Shown here one piece after another: positions 35,539 to 43,682 of a DNA stretch of 64,000 nt (position 1 is its first letter; each line of letters opens with the position of its first letter). The stretch is from G965202915 sp965202915. GTDB taxonomy: Bacteria; Pseudomonadota; Gammaproteobacteria; Eutrophobiales; Eutrophobiaceae. Location: NCBI GenBank assembly GCA_965202915.1, contig OZ241847.1, positions 434,001-498,000 of the forward strand, given 5' to 3'. Under the pieces are notes generated by a model, which ran no database searches, was not told where the DNA came from, and saw nothing but the letters and a program-made list of their open reading frames with translations. The position numbers were made by a program, and so were the translations under genes.

Positions 35539-37758
35539 ATGAACTCGAGTTTTTGTTGTCTTAATATCGCGGTCAAGACACCGTTACGACGTTATTTTGA
35601 TTATTTACCGCCGGAGAACGTCTTGATAAAAAATATTGAACCCGGGAGCCGGGTGTTATTGCCCTTCGGCAACAAGAATCAGACCGTTGGTTTGATTTTA
35701 TCGGTCTCCACCAGGACAAATATCGAAAAAAACAGACTCAAACGGGTGATCCGGATCATCGATGAGCAACCAATAATCAGCCCGGCACATCTGGATTTAT
35801 TAATATGGGCCAGTGACTACTATCATTATCCGATAGGCGAGGTGATCTTCCAATCGCTACCTGCAAAGTTGGCCGGACATGATTCATCGACCACGATACC
35901 GGTCGTTAATTACTGGTCAATAAACGGCGAGCATTCCGGCAATATCGATCAATTACCGACAACCGCGACTTTGCAGAAACGGATTTATTGTTTTATCCGC
36001 GAGTCCAAAAATCCGGTTGGCGAAAACCTGCTTGCAGAAAACTTCAATAATTGGAAGAAACCCGTTGCCGGATTATTTGCAAAGGGATTAATAAAAAAAA
36101 CCGATCCGGCCCCGATTCCGGCAAATGTATTTGCAGCGCGCAACGGCAAAATCATCCTGAACAAAGATCAACGGCATGCCGTCAAATTAATACAGCAAAA
36201 AATCAACGGCTATAATCCAATATTATTGGACGGGGTAACCGGCAGCGGCAAAACCGAAATCTACTTGCGCGCGATAGAAGACAGGTTGAATAACAACTTG
36301 CAGGCACTGGTATTACTTCCTGAAATCGGGCTCACACCACAACTGATTGCACGTTTTCGCGAGCGATTTGGCGCCGAAATAGCCGTACAACATTCCGGCC
36401 TGTCCGCAGCAGAACATTTTAACGGTTGGATCAAGGCCAAACGCGGACAGGCGCCGATTATTCTGGGCACCCGCTCCGCAATCTGGACGCCGTTGGCTCG
36501 GCCCGGACTGTATATTGTCGATGAAGAACATGATCCTTCCTACAAACAGCAGGATACGTTTCGCTATTCGGCCAGGGACGTCGCGATGGTGCGCGCCAAA
36601 AGAGACAGGGTGCCGGCCATTCTTGGCAGCGCCACGCCATCCATGGAAACGCTAAACAACGTGCAGGCAAAAAAAATCCATTGTATCAGACTGCCGGTAC
36701 GTGCCGGCAACGCCAAGCCGGTGGCCTATAATATCATCGACTTGCGCGGCACTAAAATGCACGGTGCCATTTCTCAAACCCTGCTTACATGGATTCGGAG
36801 GGAACTTGAAAACAACCGCCAGGTTTTGCTTTTTTTGAATCGGCGAGGCTACGCCAATCATTTATTATGTCATGAATGCGGCTATAAGATCATTTGCCCG
36901 CGCTGTCTCTATCCCTACACCTACCATAAATCAAGGAATGCGCTTATCTGCCATCATTGTGAATCTCAAAAACAGGCCATATGGATCTGTGCCCAATGCG
37001 GCAAAAATGCATTGTCTAAAATAGGGCATGGTACGGAAAGGATTGAGGAGACCCTCTCAGGCTTGTTTCCCGATGCCAATATTATTCGTTTTGACCGAGA
37101 CACCACTCAAAAAAAGAATGCCCTGCAGCGGCTACTCGATGACATTGAACAAGGCTCGGCTGACATTGTAATTGGCACACAAATGCTGGCAAAAGGGCAT
37201 CATTTTCCAAATATCACACTTACCGGGATTATTGACGCTGATCGGGGTTTATTTGGCAGCGATTACCGCGCCGGCGAACGGCTGGCGCAATTGCTTGTCC
37301 AGGTGGGCGGAAGAGCCGGGCGCGGCGACAAACCCGGCAATGTGTTGATTCAAACTCATTACCCGGATCATGAGCTGTTACGTATTTTGACAAATTCCGG
37401 GTATCGGGCATACTCAAAAAAATTGCTGGCCGAAAGAAAAGCGGCATTGCTGCCACCGTTCAGTTACCATGCATTACTGAGGGCGGAAGCGAATAAGATA
37501 GCACCGATCAATGCATTTCTTAGCGATGCAAAAAATAAACTTTCGGCAATGCAAGAGCCGGGCATTGATGTATTTGGTCCGATTACCGCCCCGGTCAAGA
37601 AACGTTCGGGCAGATACAGAATGCAGCTCTTCATTCAATCCGGCAGTCGAACAATATTACAACGGACTATTAGTCCATGGATTAATTATCTGGATAGTAA
37701 CAAACTCGGCAGAACGGTCCGCTGGTCTATCGATATTGATCCGCAAGAGATACTGTAA
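35539..37758 (+). CDS. priA: Primosomal replication restart helicase PriA
   Basis: PriA recognises stalled forks and reloads the replisome. The 739-residue protein has the N-terminal 3'-end-binding domain (CLNIAVKTPLRRYFDYLPPE), Walker A (DGVTGSGKTEIYLRAIEDRL), the DEEH box (LYIVDEEHDPSYKQQDTFRY), and eight zinc-binding Cys in four pairs (CHEC, CPRC, CHHC, CAQC; about 452-490). Helicase C motifs such as DIVIGTQMLAKGHHFPNITL and VGGRAGRGDKPGNVLIQT follow. Length and motif order are standard. Confidence 0.96.
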   Translation: MNSSFCCLNIAVKTPLRRYFDYLPPENVLIKNIEPGSRVLLPFGNKNQTVGLILSVSTRTNIEKNRLKRVIRIIDEQPIISPAHLDLLIWASDYYHYPIGEVIFQSLPAKLAGHDSSTTIPVVNYWSINGEHSGNIDQLPTTATLQKRIYCFIRESKNPVGENLLAENFNNWKKPVAGLFAKGLIKKTDPAPIPANVFAARNGKIILNKDQRHAVKLIQQKINGYNPILLDGVTGSGKTEIYLRAIEDRLNNNLQALVLLPEIGLTPQLIARFRERFGAEIAVQHSGLSAAEHFNGWIKAKRGQAPIILGTRSAIWTPLARPGLYIVDEEHDPSYKQQDTFRYSARDVAMVRAKRDRVPAILGSATPSMETLNNVQAKKIHCIRLPVRAGNAKPVAYNIIDLRGTKMHGAISQTLLTWIRRELENNRQVLLFLNRRGYANHLLCHECGYKIICPRCLYPYTYHKSRNALICHHCESQKQAIWICAQCGKNALSKIGHGTERIEETLSGLFPDANIIRFDRDTTQKKNALQRLLDDIEQGSADIVIGTQMLAKGHHFPNITLTGIIDADRGLFGSDYRAGERLAQLLVQVGGRAGRGDKPGNVLIQTHYPDHELLRILTNSGYRAYSKKLLAERKAALLPPFSYHALLRAEANKIAPINAFLSDAKNKLSAMQEPGIDVFGPITAPVKKRSGRYRMQLFIQSGSRTILQRTISPWINYLDSNKLGRTVRWSIDIDPQEIL

Positions 37759-37760
37759 CC

Positions 37761-38432
37761 ATGGTTAACAATAATTTACATATGCAAGGGAGATCCGTCA
37801 TAGCCATTGCCGTTGCGCTGGCCATTGTATGCGGCCTGGCGGTGAATGCTCACGGCGATGAAGTGGGCATCAATACAAGCATTCAGAGCGTGGACGTGCT
37901 CCATAACGGCAGGAAAATAACAATCAAGCGCAACCAGGACCCCAATAATACGGTTAATCCTTTCTATGCAAAAACCTCCAGAAAATGCCCGCCGTTTTGC
38001 ATTCAGCCGGCAACGCTCGCGCCCGGAGTGGAGACGGTTGGTGAACTTGAGATGTTGGAATATCTCAGGCGCAATACCAGCGGCGATGACTCGGTACTGG
38101 TTATCGATTCCAGGACCCCTGACTGGGTTGCCCATGGCACCATTCCCGGATCGGTCAATATTCCATGGGCCAAACTCAAGCCGGGTGCGGGTGCCGACCC
38201 ATTTACCATTGCTGAAATTATGGAAACCCGATTTGGTGCGGTCAACTATGAGGGGCTATGGGACTTTAGCGATGCAAAAACACTGGTATTATTCTGTAAT
38301 GGCATGTGGTGTGGGCAATCCCCCACCAATATCAGAACCCTGATGCGATTCGGTTATCCTCCGCACAAATTAAAATGGTATCGAGGTGGGATGCAGAATT
38401 GGGAAATCCTGGGGCTGACCGTCGTTAGATAA
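37761..38432 (+). CDS. Periplasmic rhodanese-like protein
   Basis: The 223-residue protein has a signal peptide (GRSVIAIAVALAIVCGLAVN, cleavage after NAHG/DE), a conserved CPPFCIQP motif (about residues 75-82), and a single rhodanese domain (SVLVIDSRTPDWVAHGTIPG to the C-terminus). The active-site loop is CNGMWCGQS, with Cys at the first position and a second Cys five residues on. Such proteins transfer sulfane sulfur or act in sulfur redox reactions outside the cytoplasm. It lies 2 bases after priA, but no functional link to that gene is known. The double Cys motifs suggest thiol chemistry. Confidence 0.82.
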   Translation: MVNNNLHMQGRSVIAIAVALAIVCGLAVNAHGDEVGINTSIQSVDVLHNGRKITIKRNQDPNNTVNPFYAKTSRKCPPFCIQPATLAPGVETVGELEMLEYLRRNTSGDDSVLVIDSRTPDWVAHGTIPGSVNIPWAKLKPGAGADPFTIAEIMETRFGAVNYEGLWDFSDAKTLVLFCNGMWCGQSPTNIRTLMRFGYPPHKLKWYRGGMQNWEILGLTVVR

Positions 38433-38485
38433 TCGCTTGTTTTGGTATCGAAATTGAGACTTAGAATGAGCGCCTTTGTGCCGAG

Positions 38486-40225
38486 GTGTGGTCGTTGAAA
38501 CAAGTCATTGCAGATCTTGTTAGAGATTCTCTAAGCGAGATTAACAAACAACAAACGCCGGCGTTATTGATCCCGGATAAAATCCAAGTGGAAACAAGTC
38601 GTAATAAGCTGCACGGCGACTATGCCTGCAATATTGCGATGGTGTTGGCGCAGCGTGCCCATACGTCTCCGCGTCAATTAGCGGCGCTCATCGTCAGCCA
38701 TATATCCGCTTCGGCTTTAATCAAAAAAATCGAAATCGCCGGGGCCGGTTTCATCAATTTTTTTATTCAGCACAGCGCCCAGGGTCTTATCATTAAAGAC
38801 ATTCTGCAGGCCGGTAGCGGCTATGGCCGAACTGATACCCATGCGGGAAAAACAGCATTGATTGAATTTGTCTCGGCCAATCCGACCGGGCCTCTGCACG
38901 TGGGGCATGGAAGAGGGGCGGCTTACGGCGCGGTGGTGGCCAATCTGCTCGAAACCATGGGTTACAAAGTCGATAGAGAATATTATGTGAATGATGCGGG
39001 TCGCCAGACCGATATTCTTGCCGTCAGTATATATCTCCGTTATTTGCAACAAAATGGCCAAGTGGTGGCATTTCCGGAGCAGGCTTACCAGGGCGATTAT
39101 ATCTCTGACGTTGCCGAAGTCTTGAAAAAGCAACACTCCGATTCACTGGTACGTCCGATTCAGATCGCCAATACCGGCGACCCCGAACAACAATTGGATG
39201 CCTTGATCGATGAGATAAAAATCAAATTAGGCGACCGCTATGCCACTTTCCATCAGACCGGTCTGGACCTGATTTTAGCCAATATTAAACATGATTTAAC
39301 CGAATTCAGTGTGGCCTTTGATAATTGGTTTTTAGAGAGTTCGTTATTGGATAATGACCGAGTTGCCGAAGTGCTGGCAAAACTGGCGGCCGGAGGGCAT
39401 ACCTATAAAAAAAATGGCGCATTATGGTTCCGTTCCAAAAACCTGGGAGATGAAAAAGACCGAGTCGTGGTGCGCGATAATGGTCAAAGCACTTATTTTG
39501 CATCGGACGCGGCCTACCATCATCACAAATTTCAACGAGGCTACGATAAGATCGTCAATATCTGGGGCGCCGATCATCACGGCTACATTGGCCGTATACG
39601 GGCGGTACTGGAAGCCCTTGGCGATGACAATAATAAATTGGAGATACTCTTGATACAATACGTATCGCTTTTCCGCGACCAGGAAAAAATACCCATGTCG
39701 ACCCGCTCAGGCCGGTTCATAACCTTATCCGAGTTATATAAGGAAGTGGGCAAAGACGCCGCGCGTTTTTTTTATGTGATGCGCAAGAGCGAACAACACT
39801 TGGATTTTGATTTGGAGTTGGCCAAATCCAGCAGCAAGAAAAATCCGGTCTTCTACATACAATATGCCCACGCCCGTATTTGCCGCTTACAGGACAAACT
39901 TCAACAACAAAATATTGACTTTATTTGGCGGGATCAAATCGATAAACTGGAATCACTGGGGGAATATAAGGAGCAACAGCTTTTGACCAAACTGGCGAGC
40001 TATAAAGAAACGCTTGAAAAAGCCGCCGTTAATTATGAACCGCACACACTGGTTTATTATTTGCAGGAATTAAGTCATAACTTTCATACCTATTATGAGA
40101 CCCATAGAATTATCGACGCCGACGGCGACTTGCAGGCGGCACGCTTGTGCTTGTGTCTTGCGATCAAACAAATCATCCATAACGGCTTGATCTTACTGGG
40201 TGTTTCCGCGCCTGACAAAATGTAA
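38486..40225 (+). CDS. argS: Arginyl-tRNA synthetase
   Basis: ArgS charges tRNA-Arg. The 579-residue class I enzyme has an N-terminal additional domain (ETSRNKLHGDYACNIAMVLA), the HIGH signature as HVGHGRGAAYGAV (about 133-145), VEYYVNDAG-like REYYVNDAGRQTDILAVSI, the DHHGYIGRIRAVLEALG block, and MSTRSGRFITLSELYKEVGK in place of KMSKS. The C-terminal anticodon-binding domain begins around NPVFYIQYAHARICRLQDKL. The start GTG at 38486 is likely; the ATG stop overlap with the next gene (TAATG) implies coupling. Confidence 0.95.
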   Translation: MWSLKQVIADLVRDSLSEINKQQTPALLIPDKIQVETSRNKLHGDYACNIAMVLAQRAHTSPRQLAALIVSHISASALIKKIEIAGAGFINFFIQHSAQGLIIKDILQAGSGYGRTDTHAGKTALIEFVSANPTGPLHVGHGRGAAYGAVVANLLETMGYKVDREYYVNDAGRQTDILAVSIYLRYLQQNGQVVAFPEQAYQGDYISDVAEVLKKQHSDSLVRPIQIANTGDPEQQLDALIDEIKIKLGDRYATFHQTGLDLILANIKHDLTEFSVAFDNWFLESSLLDNDRVAEVLAKLAAGGHTYKKNGALWFRSKNLGDEKDRVVVRDNGQSTYFASDAAYHHHKFQRGYDKIVNIWGADHHGYIGRIRAVLEALGDDNNKLEILLIQYVSLFRDQEKIPMSTRSGRFITLSELYKEVGKDAARFFYVMRKSEQHLDFDLELAKSSSKKNPVFYIQYAHARICRLQDKLQQQNIDFIWRDQIDKLESLGEYKEQQLLTKLASYKETLEKAAVNYEPHTLVYYLQELSHNFHTYYETHRIIDADGDLQAARLCLCLAIKQIIHNGLILLGVSAPDKM

Positions 40226-40818
40226 TGCCCACCGATTACAAACACATGTTGAATGGCGGCGGTGATCCCCAGAGCCCCCCCCCCCGGAAATTCAGCGGCG
40301 CGCCTTCCTTTATTGTCGGCCTGGTGCTGGGGCTGGTGCCGGCCGCGGTCATTTATTTCAGCCAACACGACGCCCCGGTCGCCACAATCCCATGCCCGGA
40401 GCCGGTGGCAAAGGAGGAAACAACGTCCGTCGATAATGCCCCGGCGTTGCAAGCTAAAACGGCCATTAAACCTCAATACGACTTCTACAAAATCCTGCCC
40501 AGCAAAGAAGTCAATATTTCTGAATGGGCCACCGTGGAACAATCCCCGCCCGAAACTGATAAAAGAGAACCCGGCACCTTTATATTACAAATTGGTTCAT
40601 ACCGGGAATACCGGGCCGCGAACGCAATCAAGGCCAAATTGGCAATGATAGGCATAGCCGCCGATATTCAGCGAGTTGTGATCAATGGCCAGGACGTGCG
40701 TCATCGTGTTCGGGCCGGCCCCTATAATAATCCGGCGGAACTGCAACTGGCGCGTGATCGCTTGCTCGCCAATGATCTGGATTTTGTGCTGTTACAATTG
40801 AAAATGGAAGATATCTAA
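40225..40818 (+). CDS. FtsN-like SPOR-domain protein with a poly-C tract
   Basis: The 197-residue protein is a bitopic cell-division type protein. It has a short cytoplasmic N-terminus, one membrane helix (PSFIVGLVLGLVPAAVIYFS, about 27-46), a linker, and a C-terminal SPOR domain (TFILQIGSYREYRAANAIKA to LLQLKM) that binds denuded peptidoglycan. Position next to argS is the usual one for FtsN-like genes. A run of eleven C (40275-40285) encodes PPPR in the cytoplasmic tail. Slippage there would shift the frame and cut the protein before its membrane anchor. The start overlaps the argS stop. Confidence 0.85.
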   Translation: MPTDYKHMLNGGGDPQSPPPRKFSGAPSFIVGLVLGLVPAAVIYFSQHDAPVATIPCPEPVAKEETTSVDNAPALQAKTAIKPQYDFYKILPSKEVNISEWATVEQSPPETDKREPGTFILQIGSYREYRAANAIKAKLAMIGIAADIQRVVINGQDVRHRVRAGPYNNPAELQLARDRLLANDLDFVLLQLKMEDI

Positions 40819-40848
40819 AATTGTTTGTCGGTATCCTTAACGAATCCA

Positions 40849-41301
40849 ATGGATGACGGCAAATGGATGGAGCGGGCCTTACATTTGGCGCATCATGCGC
40901 GGGGCATGGATGAAGTGCCGATAGGGGCGGTGATAGTCCGTCGGGATGAGATTATTGGCGAAGGCTGGAATACCCCGATTGGAACCCATGACCCGACCGC
41001 GCACGCGGAAATTAACGCGCTCAGACAAGCGGCCGATGCAATGAATAATTACCGCCTGCCGGACACCACTTTGTACGTTACTCTGGAACCCTGTGTAATG
41101 TGTGCCGGCGCGATGATCCATGCCCGAATCAAACGAGTCGTTTATGGCGCCGATGATAATAAAGCCGGGGCCGCGGGCAGTGCGTTGAATCTCCTGCAAG
41201 CGAATCAGCTTAATCATAAGGTGGAAGTGGAACGAGGCGTACTGGCAAAGGAATGCAGCATGCTACTGCAGCAGTTTTTTGAATCCAAAAGGCAGCCATG
41301 A
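40849..41301 (+). CDS. tadA: tRNA-specific adenosine deaminase
   Basis: TadA deaminates A34 to inosine in tRNA-Arg. The start ATG at 40849 (MDDGKWMERAL) gives 150 residues. The cytidine-deaminase fold has the zinc motif HAEINALRQAADAMNNYRLP (HAE) and TLYVTLEPCVMCAGAMIHAR (PCxxC), followed by VVYGADDNKAGAAGS. Length is normal. An upstream TTG at 40825 would add 8 non-conserved residues. The stop overlaps the start of pncC. Confidence 0.94.
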   Translation: MDDGKWMERALHLAHHARGMDEVPIGAVIVRRDEIIGEGWNTPIGTHDPTAHAEINALRQAADAMNNYRLPDTTLYVTLEPCVMCAGAMIHARIKRVVYGADDNKAGAAGSALNLLQANQLNHKVEVERGVLAKECSMLLQQFFESKRQP

Positions 41302-41798
41302 TGAACATACTGGATTCATTGGCCACCCAGCTTGGCGATGCTTGTCGAACTACCCGTGATAAAATCGTCACGGCCGAATCCTGCACCGGAGGCGGTTTGG
41401 CCGAGGTGATCACGCGCATCCCGGGCAGCTCTGACTGGTTTGAAAGAGGCTTTGTCTGTTATTCAAATTCAGCCAAGCGGGAACAATTGCACGTTCCCGA
41501 AGATACAATCAGGCAATATGGTGCCGTTAGTGAGGAGACTGCGTTGGCGATGGCCCGGGGTGCGCTTGAGCACAGTCATGCCAGCCTTGCCGTAGCCATT
41601 ACCGGGATCGCCGGCCCTAAGGGAGGCAGTGACGAAAAACCGGTGGGCACGGTTTGGTTCACTTGGGCTGAGCAGCGGACGCAAAGCATCCGTACCGCAA
41701 CCGCCGGATTTGATGGAGACCGACGGGCGGTAAGAACCCAGGCCTGCATGTTTGCACTACAAGGGTTAATTGAAACATTGGAAAGAATCCGGGCCTAA
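41298..41798 (+). CDS. pncC: Nicotinamide-nucleotide amidohydrolase (CinA C-terminal family)
   Basis: PncC hydrolyses nicotinamide mononucleotide to nicotinate mononucleotide in NAD recycling. The 166-residue protein has only the C-terminal CinA domain, as is common next to recA. The motifs IVTAESCTGGGLAEVITRIP and AVAITGIAGPKGGSDEKPVG are intact. Stand-alone versions of this length are the standard form. It lies 4 bases into tadA and is followed by a convergent short gene. Confidence 0.92.
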   Translation: MMNILDSLATQLGDACRTTRDKIVTAESCTGGGLAEVITRIPGSSDWFERGFVCYSNSAKREQLHVPEDTIRQYGAVSEETALAMARGALEHSHASLAVAITGIAGPKGGSDEKPVGTVWFTWAEQRTQSIRTATAGFDGDRRAVRTQACMFALQGLIETLERIRA

Positions 41799-42124
41799 TA
41801 CCGCTTCAGGACATAAGCGATCAATGCCCGTCTGGTCACGATCTCGATCACGTCATTTTTGTCGCTCAAATCAAACAGCAAGCCGGCCCGGTGGTTTTGA
41901 TCAAGCTGCAGGTGAGGACTGAGGAGTAAAGTGACCATTTCCACCCAATCTTTGTCATGGATCGGTCTCGATTCGGCATCAATGTGCGAACATTGGACAA
42001 AAGCGCGATAAGACCAAGGCTTGAAAATCATGGCTTGCCTCATCGCCGGCGTTATCTGGCAAAGCACGTCTTTGGCGGGTAATCGGCAGGGTAGCACCAG
42101 CTCGTCTATTAAAGTATGATCCAT
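41795..42124 (-). CDS. Hypothetical 109-residue protein between pncC and recA
   Basis: I do not recognise this protein. It is short, without signal peptide or membrane helix, and moderately rich in Leu, Asp and Arg (LPCRLPAKDVLCQITPAMRQ, LLFDLSDKNDVIEIVTRRAL). It overlaps the end of pncC by 4 bases in convergent orientation and stands directly upstream of recA on the other strand. No clear ribosome binding site precedes the ATG at 42124. The frame could be spurious, but it is long for chance in this compact region and there is no plus-strand gene in 41799-42192. Confidence 0.5.
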   Translation of the reverse strand: MDHTLIDELVLPCRLPAKDVLCQITPAMRQAMIFKPWSYRAFVQCSHIDAESRPIHDKDWVEMVTLLLSPHLQLDQNHRAGLLFDLSDKNDVIEIVTRRALIAYVLKRY

Positions 42125-42192
42125 GTTTTAACCGGCTTGTTTAGTTACCGCATTTGACGATCAGTTTGGCGATCAATTTGGAGGCATCAGCG

Positions 42193-43242
42193 ATGAAAAC
42201 CGATATAAACGACGATAAAAGAAAGGCATTGGCAATAGCATTGAGTCAGATTGAAAAGCAATTTGGCAAAGGTTCGGTGATGAAAATGGGCGATCAGCCC
42301 ATTGCTCAAATTCCCACGGTCAGTTCCGGTTCATTGGGCCTGGATATTGCCCTGGGGGTGGGAGGATTACCTTACGGGCGCATCGTTGAGGTCTATGGCC
42401 CGGAATCGTCCGGTAAAACCACCTTGACGCTGTCGGCGATTGCCGAGGCGCAACGGCAAGGCAAAACCTGTGCCTTCATCGACGCCGAGCATGCTCTTGA
42501 TCCGATTTATGCTGAAAAGCTGGGGGTAAATATTGATGATCTGCTGGTCTCACAACCGGACACCGGCGAGCAGGCACTTGAAATCTGTGACATGCTGGTA
42601 CGCAGTGGCGCGGTCGAATTGGTCGTTATCGATTCAGTGGCGGCGCTGGTACCGAAGGCGGAGATTGAAGGTGAAATGGGTGATTCACACATGGGTTTGG
42701 CCGCCCGCTTGATGTCGCAGGCCTTGAGAAAACTCACCGGTAATATTAAGCGCGCCAATTGCTGTGTGATTTTCATTAATCAGATCCGCATGAAGATCGG
42801 GGTCATGTTTGGTAATCCGGAGACCACCACCGGCGGCAATGCGCTGAAGTTTTATTCCTCGGTGCGTTTGGACATACGCCGGATAGGTGCGATCAAGAAA
42901 GGTGATGAAGTAATAGGCAGTGAAACTCGCGTCAAGGTTGTTAAGAATAAAGTCGCTCCGCCTTTCAAACAGGTGGAATTTGATATTTTATACGGTAAAG
43001 GCATCTCCCGGTACGGCGAAATCATAGCACTGGGGGTGAAAGAGGGGCTGATTGATAAGGCCGGTGCCTGGTATAGTTACAAAGGCGATCGGATTGGCCA
43101 AGGCAAGGAAAACGTCCAGAATTATTTGCAGGATAAGCCTGAAATTGCACAGGAGATAGAAGCGCAAATTCGTGCCAACCGCTTACCCTTGGTTACCGAG
43201 GCAAATCTGCCTGAAGCAATGGAAGAGGAAATCAAACCCTGA
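42193..43242 (+). CDS. recA: Recombinase RecA
   Basis: RecA forms the filament for homologous recombination and SOS induction. The ATG at 42193 follows GGAGG at 42180, giving 349 residues. Motifs: VEVYGPESSGKTTLTLSAIA (Walker A), LVVIDSVAALVPKAEIEGEM (Walker B), INQIRMKIGVMFGNPETTTG and GNALKFYSSVRLDIRRIGAI. A longer frame to 42154 lacks family sequence. No LexA box was recognised in 42125-42192. It is followed by recX with a 4-base overlap. Confidence 0.97.
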   Translation: MKTDINDDKRKALAIALSQIEKQFGKGSVMKMGDQPIAQIPTVSSGSLGLDIALGVGGLPYGRIVEVYGPESSGKTTLTLSAIAEAQRQGKTCAFIDAEHALDPIYAEKLGVNIDDLLVSQPDTGEQALEICDMLVRSGAVELVVIDSVAALVPKAEIEGEMGDSHMGLAARLMSQALRKLTGNIKRANCCVIFINQIRMKIGVMFGNPETTTGGNALKFYSSVRLDIRRIGAIKKGDEVIGSETRVKVVKNKVAPPFKQVEFDILYGKGISRYGEIIALGVKEGLIDKAGAWYSYKGDRIGQGKENVQNYLQDKPEIAQEIEAQIRANRLPLVTEANLPEAMEEEIKP

Positions 43243-43682
43243 GCAACCTGCGTCAGCGAGTATTACAGCGTGCCTGCAACCTTCTGGCCAGGAGAGAGTA
43301 CAGTCGTAAGGAGTTAAAAGACAAACTTGCATGTTCCGGCTATGACCCGGTATTGATCGAAGAGCTGCTGGAAAAGCTGAGCGCCGATGGTCTGCAAAGT
43401 GACACACGTTTTACCCGAAGTCTTGTCCAATGTTGCGTTGATAAAGGACAAGGACCGGTTAAAATAGATCATCAATTAAAACAATCCGGGATCGAACAGG
43501 ACTTAATCGATAGCTGCCTGGAATCAGCTACGATAGACTGGTTGGCGATTGCGGAGGAAGCAAGACAAAAGAAATATGGCAAGGGCACACCAAAGGATGA
43601 CCAAAACAAGGCAAAACAGTCCCGATTTTTATATGGCCGCGGCTTCAGTAGCGACCAAATTGATCAGCTTTTGAAGGCATAA
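43239..43682 (+). CDS. recX: RecA regulator RecX with a probable CTG start
   Basis: RecX inhibits RecA filament growth. The conserved N-terminal helix RVLQRACNLLARREYSRKEL and the later RFTRSLVQCCVDKGQGPVKI and GRGFSSDQIDQLL show the family. There is no ATG, GTG or TTG before the first TTG at 43353, which lies inside the domain. The CTG at 43239 overlaps the recA stop (CTGA) and is preceded by GGAAGAGGAA at 8 bases, giving 147 residues, close to the family norm. The stop overlaps the alaS start (TAATG). The set is therefore recA-recX-alaS in one operon. Confidence 0.85.
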   Translation: MSNLRQRVLQRACNLLARREYSRKELKDKLACSGYDPVLIEELLEKLSADGLQSDTRFTRSLVQCCVDKGQGPVKIDHQLKQSGIEQDLIDSCLESATIDWLAIAEEARQKKYGKGTPKDDQNKAKQSRFLYGRGFSSDQIDQLLKA

